NCBI GenBank assembly: GCA_036732565.1
Contig: DAINCF010000463.1
Span: 1-5,875 of the forward strand
DNA length: 5,875 bases
Direction of reading: 5' to 3'
From: JAIVJN01 sp036732565
GTDB taxonomy: Bacteria; Acidobacteriota; Vicinamibacteria; Vicinamibacterales; UBA2999
Part shown: piece after piece, positions 5,456-5,875 of the stretch
How the letters are laid out: every line of letters starts with the position of its first letter
Position numbering within the stretch: the first letter of the stretch is position 1
Notes under the pieces: generated by a model
Told to the model about the DNA's origin: nothing
Seen by the model: the letters and a program-made list of their open reading frames with translations, nothing else
Databases searched by the model: none
Made by a program: the position numbers and the translations under genes

Positions 5456-5875
5456 GGGCGCGCACCTCGTCGATCCGGTGAACGGTCGCGACGGTGCGTT
5501 CGACGTGCTGATCGACGGCGATCGTATCGCGCGGGTCGATCGCGATCTCCCCGTCGATCTCGCGGATGGCGGGGAAGTCGTCACGCTTCCCCCGGGAGCG
5601 ATCGTGTGCCCCGGCTTCATCGACATGCACGTGCACTTGCGCGAGCCCGGCCAGGAGCACAAGGAGACGGTCGCCACGGGCACGGCATCCGCGGTGGCCG
5701 GCGGCTTCACGGCGGTGGCCTGCATGCCGAACACCAATCCGGTCAACGACAATGCCGGCGTGACGCGGCTGATCTTGCAGAAGGCGCTCGAGGCGAACCT
5801 CGCGCGCGTCTATCCGATCGGCGCCGTGTCCCGCGGACAAAAGGGCGAGCAGCTCGCCGACATCGCCGAGCTGCG
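5439..5875 (+). CDS. pyrC: Dihydroorotase PyrC, class I (3' end outside window)
   Basis: From ATG 5439 the first 145 codons are present and open to the window edge. The enzyme cyclises carbamoyl aspartate to dihydroorotate, directly after PyrB in the pathway. The N-terminal part is the small beta domain of amidohydrolases (MKRLLKGAHLVDP, then FDVLIDGDRIARVD at 21-34). The metal-binding strand IDMHVHLREPG follows (61-71), with H64 and H66 as zinc ligands and R68 for substrate. MPNTNPVND (96-104) is the substrate-contact block, and PIGAVSRGQKGEQLADIAEL (126-145) is the conserved stretch after it. DxHxHLREPG is typical of class I (long) dihydroorotases. The remaining metal ligands lie beyond the window, so an inactive, PyrB-associated form cannot be excluded, although both visible His ligands are intact. 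Position and overlap show co-expression with pyrB. Confidence 0.95.
   Translation, partial: MKRLLKGAHLVDPVNGRDGAFDVLIDGDRIARVDRDLPVDLADGGEVVTLPPGAIVCPGFIDMHVHLREPGQEHKETVATGTASAVAGGFTAVACMPNTNPVNDNAGVTRLILQKALEANLARVYPIGAVSRGQKGEQLADIAEL

Overview
The window is high-GC bacterial chromosome, densely coding. It most resembles an acidobacterium of the Vicinamibacter type. That guess rests on base composition, on the style of the membrane AlkP-like and GT-C-like proteins, and on a GCAGGCCT-type palindrome that I recall as an interspersed repeat in such genomes; no marker gene in the window proves it.

Layout. Positions 1-690 (minus strand) hold most of pyrK, the electron-transfer subunit of a class 1B dihydroorotate dehydrogenase, running off the left edge before its iron-sulfur cysteines. 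A 37-base divergent gap (691-727) carries overlapping -10-like hexamers on both strands. Two overlapping plus-strand genes follow. The first (728-2488) is a membrane-anchored alkaline-phosphatase-superfamily protein with several canonical catalytic positions altered. The second (2478-3875) is a polytopic GT-C-type membrane protein, interrupted in frame by a REP-like inverted repeat (3068-3143). From 3864 onward comes a pyrimidine operon: promoter-like element, structured leader, pyrR (3945-4481), pyrB (4484-5455) and pyrC (from 5439, running off the right edge). PyrB and PyrC catalyse consecutive steps of de novo UMP synthesis. PyrK would serve the next step, the oxidation of dihydroorotate.

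The most interesting element is the pyrR leader (3876-3954). It folds on paper into a textbook PyrR-binding loop: a lower stem, a 5'-side AAGC bulge, an upper stem and a hexaloop CUGAGA that fits the PyrR consensus CNGNGA. The 3' strand of the lower stem is the Shine-Dalgarno sequence GAGGTG. That site is placed not for pyrR but for an out-of-frame 11-codon ORF (3919-3954) whose stop codon overlaps the pyrR start. No U-tract terminator is visible. This points to feedback control of translation by PyrR, relayed to pyrR through a short leader peptide, rather than the Bacillus-type transcription attenuation.
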